Shown piece by piece: positions 34,895-46,700 of a stretch of 64,000 bases of DNA (positions are counted from its first letter, which is position 1; each line of letters begins with the position of its first letter). The notes below the pieces were generated by a model. That model saw only the letters and a program-made list of their open reading frames with translations, searched no databases and was not told the origin of the DNA. Source of the DNA: Euschistus heros (Eukaryota > Arthropoda > Insecta > Hemiptera > Pentatomidae); the NCBI GenBank assembly GCA_003667255.2, contig RCWM02000081.1, positions 2,627,501 through 2,691,500 on the forward strand, read 5' to 3'. A program made the position numbers and the translations under genes.

Positions 34895-35685
34895 AGATTT
34901 TTCTCTTCTAGGTAATGTGTGTATCTGTTGTTTTTTCTTCCATTGGATATTTTAGGATCATTTATATTTTGGATATTCATTTATATTATGTATTACTTTT
35001 CTATCAAATAAAACAGTTAATAACGAAATGATATACGCAATTAAAAATGTAATCAGTTCCTTTTTATTTTTTTGTAGTAAACATTTTTGTCAAATTTAAT
35101 ATCACAAAAACTAAGGAAAAAAAAAAGAAAAAAGAATTTCAATAAAGAGCTTGGCAGATTTGTCGAGAAAGCCTAGGACGAAGAAGGATTTTCCGCATAT
35201 TTTTTAGATATTTTTTTCTCTTCATTAAGGTACGGCGTTATTCCGCTAGCAACAGCTGTTAGAGAAAACACCGCCTGCTTTTTTTCATCTGTTTTAATTT
35301 TCATCTAAATGACTTTTTAAGAGTTAATTCTGCGAATTTTATTAAATGATTTTTTTTTTTGTATCACTGTTACTAATTAGGGTCTTAGGATATTATGTAC
35401 AACTAGATTATGATTAGACAAAAACATAATTATATATTTTCTTAATAATTTTTACAGAATAAAAGGTTGTATATGTATATAAATACATACTTATCACGAA
35501 TATTGTATAATCGTTTACGTATTATTGTTTTAGAATTGTTGTCGTTTTCCTATTCCTGAAATTAATAGATACAAAATTATTGCATATAGTATTTAATAAG
35601 TTTATATGTATATATATTTTTTTTTACCATTTATTGGTATTTAAAACTGTATAAATTATATACAAATAGTGAATTTGAAGAAAAT
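34895..35685. other. AT-rich spacer, nothing recognised
   Basis: Slightly less AT-rich near 35,225-35,280 ('gcgttattccgctagcaaca'). No domain or repeat match. Confidence 0.35.
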
Positions 35686-35689
35686 GATT

Positions 35690-36135
35690 ACAATTACATG
35701 TCAGTAACATGTGAATTACTCCTCACTAGCAGCACTTCAATATTTCTACATTATTAGATCTCTTTACAAGCTTCATTTTTGGCGCCTCGGTGGATTATCT
35801 GGAATGAAGTAAGAAGCAACTTGGGAGACTAGTATATTCTAGGTTGTATGGAGTTTACTATAAAAGGATAGGTATCTGGTTTAGGTCAAATCAGCAACAA
35901 ATGGAATATAATAAGGATCATTGAAAATTTTACAATGGATTTTGGATTGTAAGGATTGGATCATAGAAGAATTTGACGGTTTAGTCCCAAAGATCAGTAT
36001 GTTCATATGGACCTAATTACCGTCAGGTAACTAAGTCATTTGTGATTGATTGGGAGCTTTGAGCAGTAGTTTAGCAAATGTTGGAATATTCGGAAACGAT
36101 GAGCAGTCTCTAGTCTTTTAAGTCTGGTAGGTGTA
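35690..36135 (-). pseudogene. LINE family A, minus-strand 3' end
   Basis: Mirror image of the 33-kb copy. On the plus strand it shows the tail region, 'gcgcctcggtggattatctg' (reverse of the PDNPPRR codons), 'aaaggataggtatctggttt', 'aaatcagcaac', 'gattttggattgtaaggatt' and 'agcaaatgttggaatattc'. Truncated at about 36,135 in the region before the thumb. Many indels; inactive. Confidence 0.8.
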
Positions 36136-36139
36136 ATTT

Positions 36140-36735
36140 AATAAGTAATTTTAAAGTTACAATTATAGTTTTCAAATAAGAAGGACGAAAACCAATATAA
36201 ACAGAAACATCTTATATTCATTAAAATGCAAGTCTTAATGCTCAGAATTAGTACATTGGACATATTTCGGTTTTAAAGTTGTTTTTATTTCCTTGTGAAA
36301 AGGTAAGTTATAATTGCTATTAATAGGTTTCTGCTGTCTGTCACAAAGGTATGTATCGATGTTCGAATGTTGAAAACATTTCTAATATTCTGTCCATGTT
36401 TCACCATAAGTTTTTTCGAGTTTCTAGTTTGAACTTTTAAATTCGTCCTAGTTTTTCATTTGGACATCTGTGATTAATTTGTTTACTGTCTGCCTATCTG
36501 TCTACTAGTTGTACCTATTTTACATATGTATATTTACGAGTAAATAAATATTACGTCTAATATCTTTCTATTAGACAAGAATTAATAAAACAGTAATACA
36601 ATATTTTATTAAATACATACGTTTATACTTAATAATATCCAATCAATAATTTATTATTAACTATAATCACTATAGTGATGTTCAATTTTGTCTTACTAGA
36701 TACAAAAATTATACGTTATATTTTTTTCCGATAAC
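36140..36735. other. AT-rich spacer, nothing recognised
   Basis: No frame above 60 codons with any domain; no repeat match. Confidence 0.35.
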
Positions 36736-36739
36736 TTGC

Positions 36740-37080
36740 CTAATATTATTTTTTTCCCCTGTCTTTTTTGAGCTGTTTTGTCTTGGAAGCCTTCTCACTC
36801 TTTAATTTTGTTTCTATAGTTTATCTTCTTTATTTCAGCCAATTTCTTTGAAATCTTTATGTAGCTTCAGAAGTCAATTTGGTTTGCCTTTCAATATTTC
36901 AAAATGTACAATTTTTCTTGTGGATCTGTTTGGAATCATTCTTTGTATGTGCCTAAAGAACATTAGTCTTTTTTTCCTAATCTCATCTGTTATTTTTTCT
37001 ACATGTTTGTATTCTCTACATGTGTGTGTATGTTGTTCTGTTTCCTAATATCTTCCTCACAATCTTTCTTTCCTTTTTCC
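36740..37080 (-). pseudogene. LINE C-terminal tail, degraded
   Basis: The minus strand near 36,985-36,880 reads IRKKRLMFFRHIQRMIPNRS followed by KIVHFEILKGKPN, matching the R-x-x-x-F-x-GHIxRM...R pattern of RTE-type LINE tails (compare RWLGHLERM at 31,090). It continues with HKDFKEIG to about 36,840. A GH-to-RH change and stops show decay. The overlapping plus-strand frame 36,848-37,048 is a shadow. Confidence 0.6.
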
Positions 37081-37084
37081 TGAA

Positions 37085-37845
37085 AACTAACCTAATCTAA
37101 AAACATTTATTATTATTATTATTGATATGTTGTTCTAATTATAACTGATAGTTTTCGTTATACGGTGTTTTCCTATACCCAATGTGGTGTAAAAGTGTAT
37201 TCCAGATTTTTTAATTTAAAAACTTTATATCTTTTGCCATGGAAAAGATTTATTACAATTAAAATTTGACATAGAGCTGCTAAAGTGTCGAATGAACGGT
37301 GTCTATAGAACCTTATGAAAGCAGTCTCGATGATCCGGCGATTCAATAAACTGCTTAGTTAAGTTCTAGAATCGATTTCGAAAAAGAAGAGAGGAGTAAA
37401 TCTTCCTTGACAATGACAACGAGGCCCCTCGAATTACCAGAATCGTTTGTGAGGGGACTTAGTCCATGGTAATAGCCGACGATTTCCATAAAACTCAACT
37501 GCTGGGAAAAATAAACGCTACGGCCACAGCTGGGAGTCCGGCCTTACAGCCTGTAGGCACACCGTCAGTGAACAAAATTAATGACCAGTCCCACTTTAAA
37601 CTAATTACCAATTCTAATTCACTAATAAGCTCTAGAATTAATTCCACTGCATTTAAATTATTGATTAGGGAAGCCTTGACATTAAACCAATATTTCAACT
37701 ATATACTATTGTAATACAAGAACTACATATATTAATTTATATATTGAAACATTAATCGGTTTTTGTTAGGCACACTTATTATTTAGTTTAAAAGCTATGA
37801 CTGGATGAATATTTTGAATAAGATGTTGATTGGGATCAGCTTTAA
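37085..37845. other. Unassigned stretch with a less AT-rich middle (37,260-37,700)
   Basis: The block 37,290-37,600 includes 'tctcgatgatccggcgattc', 'acgaggcccctcgaattacc' and 'gctgggagtccggccttaca'. Frames of 82 (plus) and 67 (minus) codons overlap here without a recognisable domain. It could be a remnant of a host or element exon. Confidence 0.25.
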
Positions 37846-37849
37846 AAAA

Positions 37850-37935
37850 TTAATGCTTGTTAATTAACAAAAATATTTTTTATTTTACTAACGTTTCGGC
37901 CATATCTTTTTCATAATGTAACAATAAGTGAATTT
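37850..37935 (-). repeat. Penelope-like 3' end with GAAACGTT word
   Basis: On the minus strand: 'cattatgaaaaagatatggc' then 'cgaaacgttagtaaaataaa', the same layout (…GAAACGT.., then AT-rich) as the Penelope-like ends at 8,060 and 53,640, but a different sequence family. About 85 bp; no coding part. Confidence 0.35.
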
Positions 37936-37939
37936 GCAA

Positions 37940-39415
37940 TAATAGAGGCCTTTCTTGTACATAAAGAACAGTAGCTCTCAACAGTATCTTCTTCTGACAC
38001 GGATAAAAAAATTAAAAAAATGGATTAACTAGTTCAGATCTCTCATTCAGCTTCCTTTCAGTTCAGGCATGTCATAATTGAGTATGTTATGACGTCCATG
38101 AAGTCTGTCATAAAATAGTTCATAATGGTTATGTATGTGTTCTTTTTCTATTGGCAAATGCAGTGTTTTAAAATACCTACAGTGGTTTTAATGTACCAAA
38201 TGTCATGATTAACATATATTTGAATGTTTGAAATAAATATGTTTTTCATACGAACATATTCAAATTACTTGATTAAAATAGACAGATATAACCGTAAAAT
38301 TTCTGTAGAGACCCGGAGTTTTAAACAGCAAGGTAAAATCAGTAAAGTTAAATGCATGTGAAATTAAATTAGCGTCAACAATGTTTTCGCAAATATATTA
38401 TATAAAGTATAAATCTAGGATTATTCTGACCGGCAAAAAATTACACAATTGTTTTTTTGTAATTATCTCTGCTAAAACATTTAGCCAAAAAAAAACTCAC
38501 ATATACTTACAAACTACACAAATTTCAATCACTTCGAATAATTGCACGATCTCCATGGTACGTAAGTAATATAACCATGCATACAGACTTACACATACTA
38601 TACTGTACCAAATCAAAAAAAGAAACAGAGTATGCCATTACCATCCTAACAGACCCATACGAAACATGGCTACAACACCTACTTCCGACACTACGTACGG
38701 TAGGAATAAAAAAGAGTTGGGTGGGGGATCTCCCTATGTAGAAAGAACCTATAATGTCAGAAGGAGGCACCGATAGGTTTGCCTAATGTTCTAGATTGTC
38801 TTCAACTTAAAGGCTGGTGTAAATTAAGAAATAAGATAAAATAAATAATGAATTAGGTCTTTATATGCCTTAAACAAAAAATACTCTAGAGTTGTTATCC
38901 TGGTCTGTTGTTATTATGTTCTCAGTCTTACAATGTCTACAATAGATTGGGTAGATATTTGTGATCAGATACCACAGTGATAAAGAAAAAGATAAGTCTA
39001 TAGGCAGAGCCCTCTAAGTAAGAGCGGGAGTGGGCGTCAAACCGTAACTTGAAGCTTCCTAGAAAAATACAGGGCTATTGTCCCGGTCCCCAAATCCTCC
39101 TTCTTTGATCATCGATAAACACCCAATCTCGCCCTTATTCTCCGCTACCCTCGACCAACCTCCTTCCAATGAGGGTGAATGCTCCGGATTCCCATTCCTG
39201 ATTTCGGTCCAAAAGATCTCTGGTTACTCCATTTTGTACCTTAGAGAACTGTCTGCTTATCCCCTCTTCTATTATACTTTATTCTCGGCTTTTGAGAGAT
39301 CTGTAAACAACGTCCCTTATTTAACATTATTGTATCTCGTTCAATCTATAAATTTTGAATAATTATGATCAATACTCCATGTACAAATACTTTGCTATAT
39401 GAAAGTAAAGAAAAC
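37940..39415. other. Unassigned stretch
   Basis: Contains a C-richer piece, 39,060-39,340, open for 94 codons on the plus strand (SRSPNPPSLIIDKHPISPLF start) without a recognised domain, and 38,600-38,770 with 'gagttgggtgggggatctcc'. The opposite-strand frame over 38,525-38,770 is also domain-free. I cannot assign either. Confidence 0.3.
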
Positions 39416-39419
39416 TATT

Positions 39420-40270
39420 AGACCAAAATCATAATTAATTCCGTACTGTAATAGTTCCAATAGGTCGTCTCGTATTTCCATTGAAAATCAACTTCTAATA
39501 TACAAAACCGTTATCAAACTAATTTGACCCTATGGAATTAAACTGTGGGGAACAGCGAAGCAATCAAATATCAAACGCATTTAATCCTATAAATATAAAG
39601 CCATTCAGACTATTGTAATTACTATATATTATTCCTTCGATAAAACCTTACAAGATGGCCTCAATATACTTTTTTCTGTATGTCATACCCCTTAAAGTTT
39701 TAAAATTCCATCGAATCCTTTACAACCTCCCTAACCGTCTAGCTCATTCATTATCCAGTTCCTTATGAACCTCCTCGCAGATTAAAACGGCAATGGCCCC
39801 GAGACCTATGGTAATAAGTATATATTACTGGAGTTCTGGTAATGGCCAGCGTCTTTAATCAAGTCCTGAGAAACTGTGGCATTCCCTCTCAGCATTCATT
39901 TCTTTTTTGACAGTAGTGACGCGGCTGAGAGAACAGTGTTGGGATCACTGTAGGCCTTTCTTGTCCTGGCATAAGTGGAGTAACAAGCTTGGTCCTAGGT
40001 TTCCCTAGGATGTTTGTGTACATATTTGTTTTTGTTTATTATTTATTTATTTTTCTCTTTCTAATTACTATTTTTTAAATTGATTATACTTTTATTTTCT
40101 GATTTATTTTATATTAATATCCACTATATTTTGTATATTTAGTCAGAGGATTGTTTTTTTTTTTTTTATTTAATTCAATTTTACAGATTGTATGAATGGA
40201 TTATTTTTCATCCATATTATCCATTTCCCTATATAGGGGCAGGTTGTAATATTTATTCAATAAGAAAAAG
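39420..40270 (+). pseudogene. Jockey-like LINE family B, RT end and UTR
   Basis: Plus-strand frames with shifts. 'ggtcgtctcgtatttccatt' to 'aaaaccgttatcaaactaat' is the LLIYKTVIK region. 'ctatggaattaaactgtggg' gives YGIKLWG, 'aacagcgaagcaatcaaata' gives TAKQSNI, and a decayed NAP region follows at about 39,610. At 39,765 'cctcctcgcagattaaaacg' begins the PPRRLKR-type end. The UTR has 'tactggagttctggtaatgg', 'gttgggatcactgtaggcc' and the closing 'ggattatttttcatccat' hairpin near 40,197. It shares the last 500 bp with 4,055-4,610. The thumb motif matches Jockey-clade enzymes. Inactive. Confidence 0.8.
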
Positions 40271-40274
40271 AATA

Positions 40275-41135
40275 ATCAATAAATTCAAGTATTAGAAATT
40301 GATTATCGAGAAACAACCAGGTTTATCCCCCCAAATTAAGGGTACTCCCTTTTTACAGGCTGGTTATGCCGTAGGAAGCTTCTATAATAGAGGAAATACT
40401 ATTTATTGCTTTATAAAACATTATTAAAAAACGAGAAATCAAAACACATGGTCTCTGTGACATGAAAAATGTTCTGCATTACCTTGACAATGAAATAGTT
40501 CTGCAGACACAATATATAATCTTGATGTAATATTTGAACCAATAACGACATTGATATAAAATTAATAAGGTAAGTTATTTTCAATTTATTAAAAAAAAAA
40601 AAAAAAATAGAATTTTCCTCAGAATCTTCCTTTAAATCTCAATAGGGATGAACCTAGAGCTATCGTCATCGTCTAGCGTTCTGATGAGTATAATATTATA
40701 ATATATATAATATATAATATTATAATAATTATAATATTTTATATTTCTGCCTTTTTGTTGTTCTGGAGAGAGATTTCCTTCTTAAAAACTTCTGAAGTCC
40801 ATACTAGCACCGATTAGCTACTGTAATCTGATACTGAATTACTGCTTGCTTATCATTGGTGGAGGTAAATAAAATCCTCCACATAATCTTAGCTGAAATC
40901 TTCTATTTTCACTATTTCCCCTTGATACACTCCTCCTTTAGATGGCTGGGTTTTTTTCTTCATTCCTGTGTTCATTCCTCATTCCAAATTTAGCAGCTGC
41001 TGTTTGTACAAATAGATTAGCCGAAATACTATCCCCCAGACATTGACTACATAAAAACATTTTTGTACGTTTCTACAACCTTAAAGGATCTTGGGTTTCA
41101 AATAATAAAGTTGTTTTTATAAAGAAGTATTGTTT
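40275..41135. other. AT-rich spacer with SINE-body-like piece and TA-rich palindromes
   Basis: 40,305-40,360 ('aaccaggtttatcc', 'aaattaagggtact') resembles the body of the repeats at 44,440 and 58,165. 40,688-40,740 is a run of 'taatattataa'-type palindromes. No gene. Confidence 0.4.
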
Positions 41136-41139
41136 GGAG

Positions 41140-41330
41140 ATCATTGGTGGTCTTTATTCAAGGTCAAGCACTGGGAGTGCTTGGTAATGATCAAAACAAA
41201 TGGTATTGATCAATGCTGAAATAACAGAAAATCAATTTTCTCTTTACAGCCTGATTCGAAATCAGACCTAGGAAACTAGAAAGTTAAGGAGCCTACTGTC
41301 TTACTCACTAAGATAACCCCAGACTATACT
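41140..41330 (-). repeat. tRNA-derived SINE, minus strand
   Basis: Read from about 41,330 downward: 'ggggttatcttagtgagtaa' (A-box/D-arm-like), an anticodon-arm-like stretch, then 'ggtctgatttcgaatcaggc' (B-box, TTCGAATCA) at about 41,265-41,246. After the head comes 'tgattttctgttatttcagc', resembling the same position of the SINE at 58,276. The head looks like a decayed tRNA with paired T-arm sides (CTGATTTCGAATCAG). It is not a functional tRNA gene: no intact acceptor stem is evident. Confidence 0.6.
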
Positions 41331-41334
41331 TTAA

Positions 41335-42243
41335 TGTAATGTTTAATTTACTTTGATGTACCACTTTTGTGCCTCATTACTAGTTTCAGTAAATTTTCCA
41401 AGTTAAAAATGCTCGCAATATTTAAGAAAAAAAAAAGGGACATTCAAAATGCTTTTTACATCCCTCATTCGATCACACCTTTTTTAAAAATTTGTTTTCT
41501 CATTTTTCTTTGTTGCCTGAACTATGTAACAAACAAATGAAAAAAATTACACTTATGATCTCAGGTAAAAAAAAATTGAGAGTTATCAGAAAAGTACTCA
41601 GCTACGGTAAATTCCCATTGGTGCTGAAAAATTCATGAAAATAACTTTCTTTTTAATGGATTATTGACGAGTTGTAGAACTATCGTAAAGACTGCAGGTA
41701 CAACATAAAGTCCCACGTTATAAATAATTTTCAACTGTTTCCTGGTGCACTTTTATGGTTATTTTGGGTGCTTCTAAGGGATTAAAACTTTCATAATTTA
41801 TTGTACACGCAGGAGAGCTTATTTTGGCTATTAAAGGGTTTATGATCACATAATTTCCACGTCCCCCCCTCATCCTAGGGTCCGAAACAGGAATAAAATG
41901 TTTTGTTACGGTGCTTATTTTTTAATAGTTGTTTTTAACCCTTGTTTCTAACGAACCCTTTGTTCTCTTATCTTTGTGTAGTGTTTGGTTAAATTTAGAA
42001 AAGGTTGGTTGGATTTCAATCTTGAGTTTTTGATACTGATTCTTTTCGTTTAATAAAACGTTGAATCCATTGTGATTTGATTAAAATTACATCTATTTTA
42101 AGAGACATTTACCTGTATTTGTAGGCAGACAAACTGCAATATTTAAGACGTTTATTCCGAAAAAGGGGCATGTCCATTTTTGGAAAAAAACAAAAAACAA
42201 AAAAACATATGAGATGATTGTAGTTATAGATAAAATTTGTTTT

Positions 42244-42279
<36 letters not shown>

Positions 42280-42655
42280 GAGAGAATTTATAGTTTAAAA
42301 AAATAATACAGATTCTATTATTTGGGATATGGAAGTGTTTTAGCTCTTTACGGTATTGAAAATGTTTTTATTTTGACAATAGTGTAACGCCATCTTAGAT
42401 TGAATTTTTTTTTGACCGAATATATTACGGCGAAAAGATCAGCGTGACTTTTTAAATGCGACCAGAACATCTCATTTGAAGAAGTCACGCTTCTAGTTTT
42501 CCACATTGCAGTGACCCTGCAATGGGTGCATATATTTCTACGCGTCCCATTTCTCGACATAACGCGTATTGCCATAAATATTTGTACAAAAATGTTTATT
42601 TATACATAATGTGAAATATTTTAAAATGATATAGGGATTGACTTTGGGTAAATAA
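41335..42655. other. AT-rich spacer including poly-T and an unassigned block
   Basis: A T38-type run lies at about 42,240-42,278. The block 42,380-42,580 ('ttgcagtgaccctgcaat' hairpin at 42,506; 'tacgcgtcccatttctcgac') is less AT-rich, and its minus-strand frame of 75 codons has no domain I know. Confidence 0.4.
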
Positions 42656-42659
42656 TAAT

Positions 42660-43565
42660 AATAAACAATAATTAATGACTAGATTATAAGTTAATTAATA
42701 AATGTAAAAAAAAAAATATTGAAAAGAAAATAAAAGAGAGAAAAAAAAAATAAATATAAGAATAAATATAAATAAGTAGAGGTATAATTATAGACAAACC
42801 GTTCAATAGTTGAGCTCTGTATAATCAACAGGATCCAAAAATGCATCAAATTCATCAAAATATTTGCCTATGAGATCCTTCTTTGAAGTCGGCCATTTGT
42901 CTCCGTTCAGTAGGACTTTGGGTATCAGCTTGTGTCTTTCCTCTCCAGTTTTCTGCAGTCATAAATGAGATGGTCCTAAGTTTGCTCACTGTTTCCGTCG
43001 CAGTTACAAATGCTGTTGTCGGTAAGTTTTAATATGTGTAACTTTTTGCCCCGCCATGTCCTTTCAAAAATTAGGTTAGTTTGTATGTCAGTCTTTTAAT
43101 TTTGTTTCTATCGTCTAAAGTTTTAATAAATTCATGAGTATGTTTACCTTTTGTCAAATTTGTTTATTTTTCGTTCAAGGTTTGTCGAGCTGTTTTCAAA
43201 ATTTGCTTATGTCACTAATTGGTGCCTTATTAAATACAATTTGAAGAGTTGTATATTTTGCCGCATTTTTAGCCTCTGCACCTGCCCGCTCATTTCCAAG
43301 TATGCATTGGCTTTTATCCATTTAAATGAAATTTGTATTCCTTGACTGTAGCAAGAGAACACTCCTCGTCTGATTTCTTCTACGAGAACTTCATGAATAT
43401 TCATGTTTTTAATCTTAAGAAGGCTGATTTGGCTATCCGTGAGTATACATTAGCGATACCATGGACTTAAGTATTACGGCTTGGAGTATAGCATATAATT
43501 CGGCTTGGTTATTTGAGCAATAAGGTCCTAGATTGAATCTCTCTATATGCAACAATTCATCTTGT
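42660..43565 (-). pseudogene. LINE RNase H domain and tail, minus strand
   Basis: From 43,560 downward the frame reads GPYCSNNQAELYAILQAV, the QAELxAI core of RNase H. It has a degraded DS...L segment, then ISFKWIKAN and 'tcattccaagta..gcccgctcat' = GNERAGAEAKNAAKYTT, the WIKAHxxxxGNExADxxAK signature. Downstream, near 43,010, CNCDGNSEQT then HLIYDCRKLERK is the C-x-C...HxxxxC zinc-like tail. Stops and frameshifts interrupt it. It ends near 42,660 in an AAT-type repeat tail ('aataataataataaac'). RNase H places it among I/R1/LOA/Jockey-type LINEs that keep this domain. It is separate from families A and B. Confidence 0.85.
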
Positions 43566-43899
43566 TACTAATTAAATAAAGTATTACACTAATTCATTCC
43601 TTTTGAAAGCGCGGCAAATCCATTTAGTTATTATGAAACTCTTCTTCTTTTTTTTTAGTCAGCGCTGTAAACAGTATTGCATTATAAACATACATTATCT
43701 GGTACCACAAAATACACCTTAACCCTTTTCAGGGCTCAGTGTGATACAGTACATCATAAGTTGATATTTTGTTTGGAGGGACCCTATCATTAAAAAAAAA
43801 TTAAATGACAACAATTAAAAAAAAAAGTAAAAAAATTAAATGGAATAATTTAAATTCATTCTGAATTAAAAAAAAAAATATTTTGAAGTCTTTAAACTT

Positions 43900-44115
43900 A
43901 TTGTTCACTAAAAATTGACCATCCACTGTTTAATGTTCTAGCTTCTGTGCTGTTTGGTCTGTTGTATAGTTCTGTAGTCAGTGAGTGGTCTGCACTCATA
44001 CATAAGGTGGTGTATATTTTGTTTTTGAGTGAAATCACAAGGACATAAGAATGAATTTCTTATTTTGAATCTATAAAAGTAATTGTTCATGTAAAGTTGT
44101 AAATTTCAATAAATG
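43900..44115 (-). pseudogene. LINE tail fragment with C-x-C motif
   Basis: The minus strand from about 44,085 to 43,930 reads YRFKIRNSFLCPCDFTQKQN then IHHLMYECRPLTDYR, the CPC...HHLxxEC...R tail of RNase H-type LINEs, homologous in position to the tail at 43,010 but a different sequence. Only about 50 codons. Confidence 0.65.
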
Positions 44116-44329
44116 GATAAATAAAAAAATTAAAAATCACTAATTCTAATTAATTACGCTTCAAACTTTCTTTTGAACTTGATACTTTTAATTATAAATA
44201 ATAATAATATTAATAGCACATTATTTATAACTTTTTTTATACTTCCAAGTAATAATTTAATTTATTTTATTTAATAAAATATCTACGAATTTTCTTTAAA
44301 AATTTTAAATAATCAGAAAAATAAATAAA

Positions 44330-44510
44330 TAAAACCTTTACCACTAACAACCCATGGATCTTGGGTTCAGTACTTACATTAGATAAGAATGTACTGTACT
44401 AGGCCAACGGTTGTGAAATGAGGAGATTTGGCCTATATCTCGCTCAACCGTCAGGTTTTTCCCCATTTAAGGGTACCTACTTTGTAGAGGCTCCCGACCT
44501 AGAAATAATT
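44330..44510 (-). repeat. SINE-body-like repeat
   Basis: 'gctcaaccgtcaggtttttc' and 'cccatttaagggtacctact' parallel the SINE body at 58,165-58,200 ('cccaaccgccaggttttttt', 'taagggtgccaactct'). The tRNA-like head is not evident; 'acccatggatcttgggttca' at 44,349 could be a degenerate B-box region. Orientation inferred from the 58-kb copy. Confidence 0.4.
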
Positions 44511-44734
44511 ATATATGAGTAAAATTTGCATTGACAATTATAATTTCATTTGTGCAATACGCTCGCATGCTAATTAAAATTCAGGTAAGTAATGGTTAAC
44601 AGTATACACAATAGAACATATTGTTATATTATCCTCACAGTATACTAAAAGAAGTTCTAGGTCCCGATCAATTTTTTTTTATAGAATTTACATATAAATG
44701 GATAAAATCAACTTGCGAAAATGTGTTGACGTCC

Positions 44735-44900
44735 TTTGAATATAAGTCTCATGTGCACCATTATATATTTGATGACCGTTTTGACTGCGGGCCTGATGAA
44801 ACTACACTATGGCCGAGATGTAAAATTTTAATAAAATAAAGGCATTATAATTTTTATTTTTATTGCTATGTAAAATTTTATTAATTAAGAGTCGCGTAAA
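44735..44900 (+). repeat. Penelope-like 3' end with hammerhead-like core
   Basis: 'gggcctgatgaaactacact' followed by 'atggccgagatgt' at about 44,789-44,822. CTGATGA is an exact match to the first hammerhead core. The second core, normally CGAAAC, is CGAGAT here, so the ribozyme would be inactive. An AT-rich tail follows. The upstream frame 44,621-44,839 shows no recognised domain. Confidence 0.4.
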
Positions 44901-44904
44901 ATTG

Positions 44905-46040
44905 TTTATTGTACGTTTTATTATCTCTTAGCCTAATGGTGTTTGTAATAAATTTGCTTTAAAAAAGAAATTGCCTCCTTTTTATTTTGAGTTGGTGTAT
45001 TCAGCCCCCGTGCTGAATTATGAGGGCCACATGGCTCTCCACGTGAACAAAACCATTGTAAAAATCACGTTGTGAGGTGGATTTATTTGTTAAATGATTT
45101 TATTTTAGTGAAATATTTTATAATTCAGCACTTGATTTGAACTGAAATCTATTAACAAAGATACCTAATGAAAATAAATACTTACAAATTCACATACTGC
45201 ATACAAACTTATATCGATAAGTACCAGTGATGCTTATACAATCGATTCTTGATTCTCGGTACCAATACATAGGCTAAAAATAAATTGTTATTTTATAAAT
45301 GAATTCTTGATCTAAAAAAAGATAGCAAACCTAATTGAAAAACAATAATACCCCGAGAATAAATTAATATAATACCCCAAGAAATATATTGGTAAGCAGA
45401 AAATTGTATTTATTATCTACAAAGTACAATATATCACGTAATTGAATTTCGAACAATGTACAAAAACGATTAATATTTTTAACTATTATTTCAGAAGATA
45501 AATATTGTGAAGGTTCAGGATTCCATTTATTACCTCGTATAAATATAAATACAGACAAACGTAAATACAATTTGCTACTAAAACCTTAGAATAAACGCAG
45601 TTTTTCTTAGGATGTTGATTTAAAAAGTATATAAGGGTTTGAAAACCAGAATTTAATGAATGAAAACTAATCTTTATCCTCGTATCATAAAAATCCTCTA
45701 AGAATAATAGAAAAGTAAAACAAATTAGTAATATTGTCAGGATGCATTAATTTCTTCATTAATTCAGCATTGGAAGTTGGAAATTGCGTTTCTACTGCTT
45801 TATTTTCCAATAGGGAATTATCTTCAAACATTTGAAGTTTGGATTGTAGTAGCAATGCTTATTTTTGAAAAGAATGTTTTACATGAATTACTCGGTTATA
45901 GAGGTAAAAAATATATTTTAAAATTATTTATCCTTCATTTTTTAATCGTTAGAGGGAAGAACTACATGATTATGTCAAATTAAAATCTCTAATAGTATTT
46001 TTTTAAAGAATTGGTGGAATCAAAAATTGACATTTGGAAT
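44905..46040. other. AT-rich spacer, nothing recognised
   Basis: Open frames at 45,364-45,570 (minus) and 45,777-45,983 (plus) lack any domain. 'cagcccccgtgctgaattat' at about 45,002 is the only less AT-rich piece. Confidence 0.4.
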
Positions 46041-46044
46041 CGAC

Positions 46045-46153
46045 ATATCCCTAATAAGTACACAATATCGCCTCGAAAAGTCAACAAAATAGTTGTTTTT
46101 TGTTTATTGACTAAACCTTAAGAATCTTATTAAACATCTAATAGTAACAGTCG

Positions 46154-46157
<4 letters not shown>
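46045..46157 (+). repeat. Penelope-like repeat, 3' end only
   Basis: 'atcgcctcgaaaagtcaaca' then 'tgtttattgactaaacctta' and 'aacatctaatagtaacagtc' match the last 100 bp of the family at 7,690 and 53,130 (and the minus copies at 51,535 and 57,145). It runs straight into a (TA)n tract. Confidence 0.65.
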
Positions 46158-46226
<69 letters not shown>

Positions 46227-46238
46227 TATATATATATA
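46158..46238. repeat. (TA)n microsatellite, about 80 bp
   Basis: Pure TA run with one interruption near the 3' side ('taaatata'), immediately after the Penelope-like 3' end. Confidence 0.97.
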
Positions 46239-46259
46239 AAAAGAAATGATAGAAAAATG

Positions 46260-46700
46260 AAAAAAATTAATAGATATGAAATTAAATACTTCAGTAATTC
46301 TAAGAATGTATTTAATTATTTAGATATTCGCTGAAGATTAATTGTCTAAAAGGTACAAAAACAAATTATTTTAAAAGTAAGTTAGGGAAGCTGCTATACG
46401 AATAGAAGCGGGTAGGGAATTCCAGAAGGAGGTAGCACGAATGATAAAGAATTTGTCAAAGGAGGCGGTTTTATGTGAGGGGATATACAGGTTAAAAGGT
46501 TGTGATCTAGTGTTCAGGAGGTAGATAGAAGAGCGCAGAGTTTATAGGTCAAGAATATAGGAAGGTTTTTTGGTTTTTAGAGATTGAAATAGGAAAGTAC
46601 CAAGAAAGTATTGCCGTCTGAATTTAGGAAAACGCCACCCAAGCTCGGAATATCTGTAAGCAACGTGTGAACGCCTGGGGATCCCAAAGATAAATTTAGT
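46260..46700 (-). pseudogene. CR1/L2-like LINE, C-terminal end, minus strand
   Basis: The reverse complement parallels 25,470-25,800: 'tgggatccccaggcgttcac' at 46,690, the RRQYFL-type stretch near 46,610, 'ttcttgacctataaactctg' and 'acctcctgaacactagatca' (the LLNTRS codons) near 46,520, 'tttgacaaattctttatcat' near 46,450, and 'tggaattccctaccc' (WNSLP) near 46,415. Frameshifts present. It starts at the same GIPRR position as the 25-kb copy, suggesting either a shared truncation point or a domain boundary. Confidence 0.75.

Noticed and set aside
39078..39362. 94-codon frame considered as a host exon
   Set aside because: No domain or splice context recognised, and it lies just upstream of the family B LINE. 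Left as unassigned.
41246..41325. Possible tRNA gene on the minus strand
   Set aside because: A- and B-box-like words are present, but no acceptor stem pairs and the sequence continues into a SINE body, so it is a tRNA-derived repeat.
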